Source: Eshraghiella sp964441705 (GTDB lineage Bacteria; Bacillota; Clostridia; Lachnospirales; Lachnospiraceae). Taken from it: a stretch of 64,000 bases of DNA. The notes under the pieces were generated by a model, which did no database searches, was not told the DNA's origin, and was given only the letters and a program-made list of their open reading frames with translations. Positions 1 to 8,572 of the stretch are shown here, one piece after another (positions within the stretch are counted from its first letter, which is position 1; each line of letters starts with the position of its first letter). The stretch is from contig CAYTWF010000001.1 of the NCBI GenBank assembly GCA_964441705.1, positions 1-64,000 on the forward strand, read 5' to 3'. A program made the translations under genes and the position numbers.

Positions 1-1
1 A

Positions 2-781
2 TACAACATGCACGGGAATGTCAGTGAGTGGGTCTGGGATTATTATGGAAGCTATGAAAATGAAAATATCACAGATCCAACGGGTCCGGTATCCGGTAAT
101 TTAAAAGTATACCGTGGCGGTGGCTGGAATGATTTCGCCAAGAATATGCGAAGCGCATACAGAGCCACTTTGGAACAAGATTTGGGAAGCTTTAACATCG
201 GTATCCGTCTGGTGAGAAATGCATACAGTGGTCCAGAAGAAATCGTTGGAGCTGCTGGGGCAGAAAATCAGACAGGAAGCACAGGAGCTCAGGACGGCTC
301 AGGAAATGTTCTGATTGCATACTTCTCATGGGGCGGTAACACCCAGGGCGTAGCGGAGGAAATCCAAGCACAGACTGGAGCAGATATCTTTGAAATTACT
401 TTGGTAGAGCCTTATTCCTCCGACTATAACACAGTTCTTGATCAGGCGCAGCATGATCAGAATATACAGGCAAGACCGGAAATCGCAGAGCATGTAGACA
501 ATATGGATGATTACGACACCATTCTGATTGGCTATCCGAACTGGTGGGCATCTATTCCAATGCCAATTGCATCCTTCTTAGAGGAATATGATTTTTCAGG
601 AAAGACAATCATTCCATTCTGCTCTCATGGAGGTGGCCGATTTGGACAAAGCCTTACAGCCATTGCAAAACTGGCACCAGATTCTGCTATGGGAGAAGGC
701 TTATCTATTCATTATTCAGGTGGAAGCAGTTTATCTGCTGATGTGGAAGAGTGGCTTAGAACCAATGGAATTATTCAGTAA
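2..781 (+). CDS. SUMF1/FGE-like domain fused to flavodoxin (5' partial)
   Basis: The reading frame is open from the window edge, so the N-terminus is missing. The first ~70 residues show the C-terminal signature of the formylglycine-generating enzyme/SUMF1 fold (GNVSEWVWD, YRGGGW, RSAYR, IGIRLVRN). A Gly/Ala/Gln/Ser-rich linker follows. The last ~160 residues are a flavodoxin-like domain starting VLIAYFSWGGNTQGVAEEI, whose SWGGNT loop should hold the FMN phosphate. The flavodoxin half probably carries electrons or binds flavin. The SUMF1 half may be a structural or binding module, because no catalytic cysteine pair is visible in the part present. Redox-type genes (cupin, aldo/keto reductase) follow. 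Confidence 0.8.
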   Translation, partial: YNMHGNVSEWVWDYYGSYENENITDPTGPVSGNLKVYRGGGWNDFAKNMRSAYRATLEQDLGSFNIGIRLVRNAYSGPEEIVGAAGAENQTGSTGAQDGSGNVLIAYFSWGGNTQGVAEEIQAQTGADIFEITLVEPYSSDYNTVLDQAQHDQNIQARPEIAEHVDNMDDYDTILIGYPNWWASIPMPIASFLEEYDFSGKTIIPFCSHGGGRFGQSLTAIAKLAPDSAMGEGLSIHYSGGSSLSADVEEWLRTNGIIQ

Positions 782-969
782 CGAAAAGCAGATAAGGAGC
801 GTATCTATGAGGGTTCATGTGTGCAGAAGGACGTAAATCAGAAAATCAGGGAAGCCCTTCTATGACAAAGCATACAAAATATCCACAGATAGCATATGAA
901 TTAGGTAAGAACTTGAATTAATGAGAAAAAATGAAGTAGTTATTAATGTTAGAAGGAGAAAATTATTAT

Positions 970-1410
970 ATGAGCAAAATAAAAACAAGAGAAGAATTTG
1001 AAACAGTCAATGTATTTGGAACAGGTGTACCAAATGATGGATACGCACAGTATTTTAGCGGAGCCTCTTTCCTGAATCCATTAACAGAGCCTGGAAAGGC
1101 ACCGGTATTTCTGGCGAATGTCACCTTTGAACCGGGATGCCGCAACAACTGGCACATTCATCATGCCAAAGCTGGTGGTGGTCAGATTTTAGTCTGCACT
1201 GCAGGAGAGGGCTGGTATCAGGAGGAAGGAAAGGACGCAGTAAGCCTGACGACCGGAACGGTCATTACTATACCAGCCAATGTAAAGCACTGGCATGGAG
1301 CCAAGGCAGACAGCTGGTTCAGCCATATTGCAGTGGAGTGCCCGGGAGAAGAAACTTCCAATGAATGGTGCGAAGCAGTAACAAATGAAGAATATAAAAA
1401 GCTTAAATAG
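970..1410 (+). CDS. Small cupin-domain protein
   Basis: This 146-residue single-domain cupin has the two conserved motifs: an HxH-type metal ligand group in NNWHIHHAKAGGGQ and a C-terminal IPANVKHWHGA. It resembles the small cupins that sit next to carboxymuconolactone decarboxylases and aldo/keto reductases in Clostridia. Its substrate is unknown. The start at 970 (MSKIKTREEF) is preferred over an in-frame ATG at 946 because AGAAGGAG lies 11 bases before it. It probably forms a redox or detoxification cluster with the flavodoxin fusion upstream and the reductase 43 bases downstream. Confidence 0.8.
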   Translation: MSKIKTREEFETVNVFGTGVPNDGYAQYFSGASFLNPLTEPGKAPVFLANVTFEPGCRNNWHIHHAKAGGGQILVCTAGEGWYQEEGKDAVSLTTGTVITIPANVKHWHGAKADSWFSHIAVECPGEETSNEWCEAVTNEEYKKLK

Positions 1411-1453
1411 TAAAAATAATTAGTGATAAAAACAGTTATAACAGGAGGAAAGT

Positions 1454-2446
1454 ATGGAATACACAAAGTTAGGTAATTCAGATTTAAACGTGTCACGTAT
1501 ATGCATGGGATGCATGGGATTTGGAGATGCAGGCAATGGACAGCATAGCTGGACCATAGATGAGGAGCATTCAAGAGAAATTATCAGGCACGGACTGGAA
1601 CTGGGAGTGAATTTTTTTGATACTGCAGTTGGATATCAGAACGGAACCAGTGAAATGTACGTTGGAAGAGCATTAAAAGATTTCACAAAGCGTGAGAATG
1701 TTGTAGTTGCAACTAAGTTTCTGCCACGCACAGAGGATGAAATCAACGCTGGCATTTCAGGACAGAAGCATATTGAGAATATGATGGATATAAGCCTTTC
1801 TCATCTTGAAATGGATTATGTAGACCTCTATATTTATCATATGTGGGATTATAATACGCCAATTTATGATATTATGGAGGGACTTAATAATGTGGTAAAG
1901 GCAGGAAAAGCCCGCTACATTGGAATCTCTAACTGCTATGCGTGGCAGCTTGCAAAAGCAAATGCCTTGGCCAAAAAGGAAGGCTTTGCAGAATTTGTCT
2001 CTATACAGGGACATTACAATTTGATTTTCCGTGAGGAAGAAAGAGAGATGGCTGGATTATGTGCGGAGGATAACATTGCAATGACGCCTTACAGCGCCCT
2101 TGCTGGTGGAAGACTTGCAAAGCATCCGGGAGAGATGTCCAAGAGAATGCAGGAGGATTCCTATGCGAAGCTCAAATATGATGGAACAGCTAAGCAGGAT
2201 GGCGTTATTATTGACAGAGTGGCAGAGCTTGCAGAAAAACGTGGTGTGTCCATGACGGAAATTTCATTGGCATGGCTTCTTACCAAAGTGACCGCTCCTG
2301 TGGTAGGTGCAACAAAGCTTCATCACATGGAAGGTGCAGCAAAGGCAACAGAACTAAAGCTTACAGAGCAGGAAACAGCTTATCTGGAAGAACCTTATGT
2401 ACCACATAAGCTTGTTGGCGTCATGGCTCAGAATACTGTAAAATAA
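1454..2446 (+). CDS. Aldo/keto reductase
   Basis: This 330-residue protein covers the whole AKR (alpha/beta)8 barrel. The catalytic tetrad is visible: Asp56 and Tyr61 in FFDTAVGYQNGT, Lys88 in VVATKF, and His129 in DLYIYHMWD. It should be a cytoplasmic NAD(P)H-dependent reductase of aldehydes, ketones or sugars. A good AGGAGG precedes the start. The C-terminal part SLAWLLTKVTAPVVGATKLHHM matches the cofactor-binding end of the family. It is probably co-transcribed with the cupin. Confidence 0.9.
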   Translation: MEYTKLGNSDLNVSRICMGCMGFGDAGNGQHSWTIDEEHSREIIRHGLELGVNFFDTAVGYQNGTSEMYVGRALKDFTKRENVVVATKFLPRTEDEINAGISGQKHIENMMDISLSHLEMDYVDLYIYHMWDYNTPIYDIMEGLNNVVKAGKARYIGISNCYAWQLAKANALAKKEGFAEFVSIQGHYNLIFREEEREMAGLCAEDNIAMTPYSALAGGRLAKHPGEMSKRMQEDSYAKLKYDGTAKQDGVIIDRVAELAEKRGVSMTEISLAWLLTKVTAPVVGATKLHHMEGAAKATELKLTEQETAYLEEPYVPHKLVGVMAQNTVK

Positions 2447-2528
2447 TCATTGGGACTCCGAAAAGAGAGTGGGAGTATTTTATAAGCTTGAAGATTTCGA
2501 TACAACGAAAACTAATGCTATTTTTAAT

Positions 2529-2557
2529 TTGACTATTCGTTATAAACGAAGTAAAAT
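2529..2557 (+). promoter_or_regulatory. Promoter with palindrome in the spacer
   Basis: TTGACT (2529-2534) and TAAAAT (2552-2557) are separated by 17 bases, in front of the DUF4143 ATPase. The spacer contains TTCGTT-ATA-AACGAA (2536-2550), a perfect 6-bp inverted repeat that could bind a repressor between the -35 and -10 boxes. Confidence 0.6.
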
Positions 2558-2590
2558 TGACATATAATAGTAATGAAGGGTTGTGGTGAA

Positions 2591-3790
2591 ATGATAAAAA
2601 GAGAGCTATATATGAATAAAATCAGACCATTCTTTGATAAGGATATTGTTAAGGTTTTGAGTGGAGTACGTCGGTGCGGAAAGTCAGTTATGCTGGAATT
2701 AATTAAGAAAGAATTACAGGAGAACGGCAGAAAACAGAGAGATTTTTTATCAATTAATTTCGAGTCTGGGGCATACAGGTTTACCCAATCTGTTGAGGAT
2801 ACTTATCAATATATTGCAGAGTTTGCAAAAAAACGTGATAAGACATACCTGTTTTTAGATGAGATACAGGAGCTGTCTGGATGGGAGACCATGATTAATT
2901 CCATTATGGTGGATTATTCTGTGGATATATATATTACAGGCTCCAACGCAAAGCTGCTGTCGGGAGAGCTTGCCACATATTTAGGCGGAAGATATGTGGA
3001 ATTTAAGATATATCCATTTTCATTTAGAGAAGCAAAAGAGCTGCTGCCTGCATTAACAGAGCAGCAGGCATTTGAAAAGTATTTAAAGCAGGGTGGAATG
3101 CCTTTTTTATACCAGTATCCGTTGGATGAGAATTCTGTCAGGCAATATCTGACAGATATATATGATTCTATTATGTTAAAGGATATTGTTGCGCGTAACA
3201 AGATACGTGACACTGAGCAGTTTAAGAGAATCCTATTGTATTTTATATCTAACATTGGCAATACTTTTTCCGCGTCAAATATTATTAAATATATGAAAAG
3301 TGAATTTCATAGTATTTCCAGCGAAACATTATATAATTATATTGATTACTGTAAAACAGCCTGTCTTCTGCATATGGTTTCAAGGCAGGATTTGATTGGA
3401 AAGAGTCTGTTGCAGTTTCAGGAGAAAATATATTTAACGGACCATGGAATAAGGGAAGCAATTTATGGATATAACCTTCGGGATATTAATCAGGTATTGG
3501 AAAATATTGTATACATGGAATTGATTCGAAGAGACTATCAGGTGACAATAGGAAAGAACAGCACAGCAGAGGTGGATTTTGTTGCAATGAAGCAAGGAAA
3601 GAGGGAGTATTATCAGGTGGCATATCTGCTTGCAGACGAGAGTGTGGTGAACCGGGAGTTTGGCGCATTTAAAGGGATTGATGATAATTATCCGAAGTAT
3701 GTTTTGTCATTAGATGAGTTTGATTTTAGCAGAGATGGATATGTCCATAAGAATGTAAGGAGATTTTTATTAGAAGAACCAGAATGTTAA
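2591..3790 (+). CDS. ATP-binding protein, AAA_14 plus DUF4143
   Basis: This 399-residue ATPase has Walker A GVRRCGKS at residues 25-32 and Walker B YLFLDE ending near residue 91. A winged-helix region and a C-terminal DUF4143 domain follow, and the latter ends with the nuclease-like AEVDFVAMKQG. Such proteins are widespread and often multicopy in anaerobes, and their role is not settled. The start at 2591 is chosen because GAAGGG sits about 10 bases upstream; an ATG at 2573 in the same frame lacks a site. It stands alone behind its own promoter and is followed by the oppositely regulated tetR unit. Confidence 0.85.
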   Translation: MIKRELYMNKIRPFFDKDIVKVLSGVRRCGKSVMLELIKKELQENGRKQRDFLSINFESGAYRFTQSVEDTYQYIAEFAKKRDKTYLFLDEIQELSGWETMINSIMVDYSVDIYITGSNAKLLSGELATYLGGRYVEFKIYPFSFREAKELLPALTEQQAFEKYLKQGGMPFLYQYPLDENSVRQYLTDIYDSIMLKDIVARNKIRDTEQFKRILLYFISNIGNTFSASNIIKYMKSEFHSISSETLYNYIDYCKTACLLHMVSRQDLIGKSLLQFQEKIYLTDHGIREAIYGYNLRDINQVLENIVYMELIRRDYQVTIGKNSTAEVDFVAMKQGKREYYQVAYLLADESVVNREFGAFKGIDDNYPKYVLSLDEFDFSRDGYVHKNVRRFLLEEPEC

Positions 3791-3798
3791 CAAAAAGC

Positions 3799-3827
3799 TT
3801 GACAATATATATAATGAATATTAAAAT
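3799..3827 (+). promoter_or_regulatory. tetR promoter
   Basis: TTGACA (3799-3804), a 17-base spacer and TAAAAT (3822-3827) form a near-consensus sigma-A promoter. The -10 box lies inside the palindrome 3821-3859, so a protein bound there would block transcription. Confidence 0.75.
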
Positions 3828-3859
3828 AACAGTGTTATCAGATAACACTGTTATTTTAA
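3821..3859. promoter_or_regulatory. 39-bp perfect palindrome, probable TetR operator
   Basis: The left arm TTAAAATAACAGTGTTATC and its exact complement flank a single A at 3840. The palindrome overlaps the tetR -10 box and ends 18 bases before the tetR start codon, the usual place for an autoregulatory TetR site. The RNA hairpin could also act as an AT-rich terminator for the ATPase gene upstream. Confidence 0.7.
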
Positions 3860-3877
3860 TGTGAAAGGGAGTGAATG

Positions 3878-4498
3878 ATGAGACCTATAAATGACAAGCT
3901 TGCGGCAGATATACTTGAGACTGGTAAAGAGGAGTTTTTAGAAAAGGGGTATCAAAAGGCGTCTTTACGGAATATTGCCGCAGCACTGAATGTTACGACA
4001 GGTGCCATCTATCGATATTATAAGGATAAAGAGGCTTTATTTGATGCAATCGTGAAGAAACCCGCAGATGAGCTTCTTACAAAATATAAGGAGATTCAGC
4101 AGGACTTTGCTGATTTACCATTGAGTCAGCAATTAAGTGATTTAGGCAAAACATCTCAAAATGGACATGACTGGATGTTTCATTTGATTTACGACAACTT
4201 TGATGCTTTCAAGTTAATTGCAAGCTTTTCAAATGGAACCTGCTATGAACATTATATAGATTTATTGGTGGACATAGAAGTCAAGTCAAGTATTATATTG
4301 ATGAATAAAATGAACACCCAGGGGATGAAGATACATCAGATTGATGAGGATTTAATTCATATTTTAGCAAATGCGATGTTTTATGGTATGTTTGAAACCA
4401 TTCGGCATGATATGCCAAGAGATAAGGCAGAGAATTACTTTACAGGTCTACGTGAATTTTATGAAGCAGGATGGAATCGTATTTTAGGGTTAAATTAA
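3878..4498 (+). CDS. TetR/AcrR family transcriptional regulator
   Basis: This 206-residue protein has an N-terminal TetR DNA-binding domain (residues ~8-55: GKEEFLEKGYQKASLRNIAAALNV, then TTGAIYRYYKDKEALF) and a helical ligand-binding C-terminal half. ATG at 3878 is favoured over 3875 because AAAGGGAG then lies six bases upstream. It probably represses itself through the palindrome at its promoter. The ABC pair downstream may also be a target, but it has its own, different regulatory box, so co-regulation is inferred and not shown. Confidence 0.88.
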   Translation: MRPINDKLAADILETGKEEFLEKGYQKASLRNIAAALNVTTGAIYRYYKDKEALFDAIVKKPADELLTKYKEIQQDFADLPLSQQLSDLGKTSQNGHDWMFHLIYDNFDAFKLIASFSNGTCYEHYIDLLVDIEVKSSIILMNKMNTQGMKIHQIDEDLIHILANAMFYGMFETIRHDMPRDKAENYFTGLREFYEAGWNRILGLN

Positions 4499-4516
4499 TA
4501 AATAAGTCTGTATAAT

Positions 4517-4546
4517 AGGGAATTGAAAAAGATTCCCTTATATTTT
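4517..4546 (+). terminator. Probable tetR terminator
   Basis: AGGGAAT and ATTCCCT form a 7-bp stem around an 8-base loop, followed by TATATTTT. It is modest in strength and lies just before the ABC regulatory region. Confidence 0.45.
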
Positions 4547-4550
4547 ACAC

Positions 4551-4569
4551 ATGAGTTAGACTAACCTAA
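4551..4569. promoter_or_regulatory. DtxR/IdeR-like iron box
   Basis: ATGAGTTAGACTAACCTAA matches the actinobacterial IdeR/DtxR consensus TTAGGTTAGGCTAACCTAA at 15 of 19 positions. The right half-site CTAACCTAA is perfect. It lies about 60 bases before the first ABC gene. This suggests metal-dependent repression of the transporter pair. It is a sequence match only. Confidence 0.5.
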
Positions 4570-4631
4570 TTACAGGAAGTAAGAACTAACAAAAGATAGT
4601 TAATTAAGCATTAGAAAGTGAGGTTTATACA

Positions 4632-6398
4632 ATGAAAGAAAAAGAAAAAGAGCCATCTCCAATGCAAAAATTATGGGGATGGGGGACACCATATCATGGT
4701 GAATTTTTTGGTTCGGTGGTGTTGGCTATTCTTGGAGTGGTAAGCCAAATGATTCCATATTTTTGCGTTGCAAAAATGATAACGGAACTATTGGATGGCG
4801 GAAGAGAAATGGTGTTTTATATGAAGTGGTGTATGTTTGCGCTTCTAGGATATGGGAGCAAAGTCCTTTTTTCAGCTTTATCAACTGCACTTTCTCATAC
4901 TGCAACTTATCATACACTTCGTGATATTAGACAAAAACTGATACAGAAGCTTTCGAAAATTCCAATGGGAACCATCATTGATACACCGTCAGCACAATAT
5001 AAAACAACAATTGTGGACCGTGTAGAGGGCATGGAACCAACTCTGGCGCATCTGATTCCTGAAATGACAGCAAATGTTTGCGTACCGATTGCCATTTTTG
5101 TATATCTTCTTGTTTTAGACTGGAGAATGGCACTTTGCTCGCTCATAACACTGGTTATTGGATTTGTGTGTATGATGGGCAGCATGAAGGATTATGCACC
5201 GCGCTGGGAAGGGGCTGTTGCAGTGGGAAGAAAGATGTCAAATGCCATTGTGGAATATGTAGGTGGTATTCAAGTGGTAAAGGCATTTAGCCAGTCAGCT
5301 GGCTCATATAAAAAATACAGCTCTGCTGTAAACGAAAATGCGAAGTATTATGTGAATTGGTTTAAGGATAATCAGAAATTTATGTGTGGCTGGAACACTA
5401 TCGTTCCGGCAGTTCTTGTCACAATGCTTCCATTTGGGTTTGGATTCTGGATGTCAGGAAGTCTGGAAACAAATACATTCTTGACCATTGTAATTCTGTC
5501 GTTAGGATTGACAGGTCCAATTGTAGCAGCAATGACTTTTGTGGATGATTTAGCAGTTGTAGGAACAAACGTAGGTGAAATTGCCGGGGTTTTAGAATGC
5601 AAGGAGTTAGTACGCCCAGAGCAGCCAGTGCAGCCTACAGGAACAGATATAGCAATAAGAAATGTTAGTTTCTCTTATGGCAATAAAGAAGAGGATAAAG
5701 TAGTGCAAAATGTACTGGATAATATTAATCTGGACATTAGGGCTGGAACAGTCACTGCTCTGGTAGGCCCATCGGGCTCTGGAAAATCTACCATTGCAAA
5801 GTTGATTGCCGGGTTTTGGGATGTTGATTCAGGAAGTATTACTATTGGTGGAAGAGATATTAGAGAGATACCATTAGACCAGTTGAATCAGCAGATTGCC
5901 TATGTGTCTCAGGATAATTATCTTTTTAACAGAACTGTTAGAGAGAATATCCGAATGGGCAGGCAGTCAGCATCCGATAAGGAAGTAGAAGCAGTAGCCA
6001 AAGCCGCTGGATGCGATACATTTATTCGAAATCTCGAAAAAGGATATGAGACAATTGCAGGTGGAGGTGGAGGGCATCTGTCTGGTGGTGAAAAGCAAAG
6101 AATTTCTATTGCCAGAGCGATGCTAAAAGATGCGCCTATTGTGATTATGGATGAAGCAACTGCTTCCATCGACCCTGAAAACGAGGCAGAAATTCAGAAA
6201 GCACTCTCGGTTTTAATTAAAGGAAAAACGTTGATTGTAATTGCACACCGGCTATCAACGATATCGGATGCAGATAAGATTGTTGTTGTAAAAGATGGTC
6301 GAATTGACGCAATTGGAAAACAGGAAGAATTATTACAAAATTCATCTTTATATGCAGATATGTGGAAAGCACATATGGATGCAGCTGATCAGGCATAG
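4632..6398 (+). CDS. ABC transporter, fused permease/ATPase (first of pair)
   Basis: This 588-residue half-transporter of the type IV exporter fold has six membrane segments in residues ~20-310. The nucleotide-binding domain follows, with Walker A GPSGSGKST near residue 380, signature LSGGEKQR near 482 and Walker B IVIMDEAT near 503. The second half-transporter follows 11 bases later, so they should act as a heterodimer. Sequence style (short N-terminus, EYVGGIQVVKAF) and the iron box recall the IrtAB/YbtPQ siderophore importers, which share this fold. The usual alternative, suggested by the neighbouring tetR, is drug or peptide efflux. Confidence 0.85.
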   Translation: MKEKEKEPSPMQKLWGWGTPYHGEFFGSVVLAILGVVSQMIPYFCVAKMITELLDGGREMVFYMKWCMFALLGYGSKVLFSALSTALSHTATYHTLRDIRQKLIQKLSKIPMGTIIDTPSAQYKTTIVDRVEGMEPTLAHLIPEMTANVCVPIAIFVYLLVLDWRMALCSLITLVIGFVCMMGSMKDYAPRWEGAVAVGRKMSNAIVEYVGGIQVVKAFSQSAGSYKKYSSAVNENAKYYVNWFKDNQKFMCGWNTIVPAVLVTMLPFGFGFWMSGSLETNTFLTIVILSLGLTGPIVAAMTFVDDLAVVGTNVGEIAGVLECKELVRPEQPVQPTGTDIAIRNVSFSYGNKEEDKVVQNVLDNINLDIRAGTVTALVGPSGSGKSTIAKLIAGFWDVDSGSITIGGRDIREIPLDQLNQQIAYVSQDNYLFNRTVRENIRMGRQSASDKEVEAVAKAAGCDTFIRNLEKGYETIAGGGGGHLSGGEKQRISIARAMLKDAPIVIMDEATASIDPENEAEIQKALSVLIKGKTLIVIAHRLSTISDADKIVVVKDGRIDAIGKQEELLQNSSLYADMWKAHMDAADQA

Positions 6399-6409
6399 GA
6401 GGCGACAAA

Positions 6410-8142
6410 ATGTTTGGAGCATTAAAAAAATATTTTCTTTTGCAGGCAATCGCAAAGGGTTATTAACAAAAGCAATTATAATCTCATTTATTGGTGCTGT
6501 TTTTTCTGCATTACAATTTGCAGCACTACTGCTTGTATTGAATGCACTCATTTCAGGTCAGTATACTGGAGCGGTTATATGGGAGTCTTTAGGTATAATG
6601 TTGATATCCATTGCAGGCAGAGCGTTTTGCACATATCATTCAAATCTGAAAGAAACGTCAGTTGGATACCATATGGTAGCCGACAAGCGTGTGCATATCG
6701 GAGACCGTTTACGTTATATTCCAATGGGATACTTTAATCAAAACAGTCTTGGTAATATTACAGCAGTTGTAACAACAACCCTTGGAGATGTGGAAAATTC
6801 TGCAGCAAGGGCACTGGTAGCTATTTTTGGTGGATTTTTGACAACAATTGCATATGCATTGGCACTTTGTATTATGGATTTTCGTATTGGAGCAATTGCA
6901 TTTGTTACCATCATTTTTTACCTGTTGGCAACGGAAAGCTCGCAGAAACATACAGAAAAGGCTGGCCCTGCAAGACAACGTGCCCAGGAGTCATTGGTAG
7001 AAGCAGTACTTGAATATGTACAGGGAATGAGTGTAGTGAAATCCTATGGACTTGCAAAAGACAGCAGTCAGACAGTGCAAAACGCATTAAATGACAGCCA
7101 TGATAAAAACCTGAAAATGGAATATGCAGCTTGCCCTTGGATGGCATTGCAGCAGCTGGTGCTAAGACTTGGTTCTATTGCAATTGCTGTAGCTGCTTTG
7201 ATATTTTATATTAATGACACAATGAATTTGACAAGGACATTACTTATGTTGATTTCATCATTTCTGGTATTTACAAATCTGGAGGGTGCCGGAAATATGT
7301 CAGCAATGTTACAGATGTTAAAGCATTCCATGAATAAGGTGGATTCTATTGATGAAACACCAGTTATGGATATTAATGGAAAAGATATTAAAGTCAAAGA
7401 TTCATCAATTAAATTTGAACATGTATCTTTCTCATATGGAGACAAAAAAATATTGGATGATGTAAACTTAAATATTCCAGAAAAGACAACAACGGCCATT
7501 GTTGGTCCATCCGGTGGTGGAAAAACAACCATGTGTAATCTGATAGCAAGATTTTGGGATGCAGACAAAGGCAAGATTATTCTTGGTGGCACAGACGTCA
7601 AAGATTATAAACTAGATAGTTTGATGCAGAATATTTCTATGGTATTTCAAAATGTCTATTTGTTCCAGGATACTATTGAGAACAATATAAAGTTTGGAAA
7701 GCAGAGCGCAACTCACGAAGAGGTAGTAGAGGTGGCAAAGAAAGCCTGCTGTCATGATTTTATAAGCCAACTGCCGGATGGTTATGATACAGTGATTGGA
7801 GAAGGTGGTGGAAGTCTTTCCGGTGGAGAAAAACAGCGTATCTCAATAGCAAGAGCAATGTTAAAGAATGCACCTATTATTTTACTTGATGAAGCAACAG
7901 CAGCCGTTGACCCAGAAAATGAAGCTGAATTGCAGCAGGCAATTGATGCACTAACCCATGATAAAACAATTGTAATGATTGCACATAGACTGAAAACAGT
8001 TCGTCATGCAGATCAGATTGTAGTGCTTTCTGATGGACATATAGTTGAACAGGGTACACATGAAGAGTTGGAGAAACAAAATGGATTGTATTCTGAATTT
8101 CTGCATATTAGAGAAAGAGCGGTATCCTGGAAACTTACATAA
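6410..8142 (+). CDS. ABC transporter, fused permease/ATPase (second of pair), with -1 frameshift in A7
   Basis: AGGAGG lies 8 bases before the ATG at 6410, which reads MFGALKK and then runs into a stop within a dozen codons. The conserved remainder (IFSFAGNRKGLLTKA onward) is in the -1 frame from 6430. The switch is at the seven adenines 6424-6430, in codon phase TTA AAA AAA, an exact A_AAA_AAA slippery heptamer. Read through, the protein is about 577 residues: six membrane segments, Walker A GPSGGGKTT, LSGGEKQR and ILLDEAT. Options are programmed or transcriptional slippage, phase variation, or a sequencing error. No convincing start exists in the downstream frame. It is the partner of the preceding ABC protein. 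Confidence 0.8.
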
Positions 8143-8200
8143 TACAATCAAGCAGGAGCTATGAAAATTTCATGTAAAAGAAATTTATAAAAATAAACTC

Positions 8201-8230
8201 TTGACACAGGTCACTTTATCGTGTTAAACT
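8201..8230 (+). promoter_or_regulatory. trp operon promoter
   Basis: TTGACA (8201-8206) is followed after 18 bases by TAAACT (8225-8230), placing the start of transcription near 8237 at the beginning of the T-box leader. Confidence 0.6.
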
Positions 8231-8236
8231 GACTTA

Positions 8237-8541
8237 AATTTAATAATTTAAACCGTTGAAGTGGAGATAACGGCAGTAATGGACTCACAGAGAGACCGGG
8301 TGGATGAGAGCCGGTTAGTTAACAGATTGTCAAATGGACCACTGAGGGCACAGTCAAAGGCACATTATATATGCTGAGTATTCTGTGACGTAGGGCTTAC
8401 GTAAGTAGCCGGAAATATGATGGTATTTCGCTGAGAGTGTAGCACGTGCTATGAAGCAAGGTGGCAACGCGGGAATTATATGATAAGTATATCTCGTCCT
8501 TGACTGATAGATTAATTTCTATTGGTCAGGGGCGTTTTTTT
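8237..8541 (+). ncRNA. T-box leader, tRNA-Trp responsive
   Basis: This ~300-base leader fills the gap before trpE. It carries the T-box sequence AAGGTGGCAACGCG at 8458-8471, an antiterminator partner CGTCCTT at 8495-8501, and a terminator. A UGG within caaaTGGacc (8335-8337) on the 3' side of the large first stem is the likely specifier codon, which fits tryptophan. Uncharged tRNA-Trp pairing to this codon and the T-box bulge would favour antitermination and transcription of trpEGDCFBA. Confidence 0.93.
8495..8541 (+). terminator. T-box regulated terminator
   Basis: CGTCCTTGACTGATAGA pairs with TCTATTGGTCAGGGGCG (some G-U pairs) and is followed by seven T residues. Its 5' arm shares bases with the T-box antiterminator, as expected for a mutually exclusive switch. 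Confidence 0.9.
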
Positions 8542-8572
8542 ATACAATTATTTAAGAAAGTGAGGAACTAAC

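Noticed and set aside
2..781. Sulfatase-activating enzyme (true FGE)
   Set aside because: Only the C-terminal fold signature is visible, without catalytic cysteines, and no sulfatase gene is near.
862..921. Tiny ORF of 19 codons after the flavodoxin gene
   Set aside because: It has no ribosome site and no recognisable features; at most it is debris of a lost gene.
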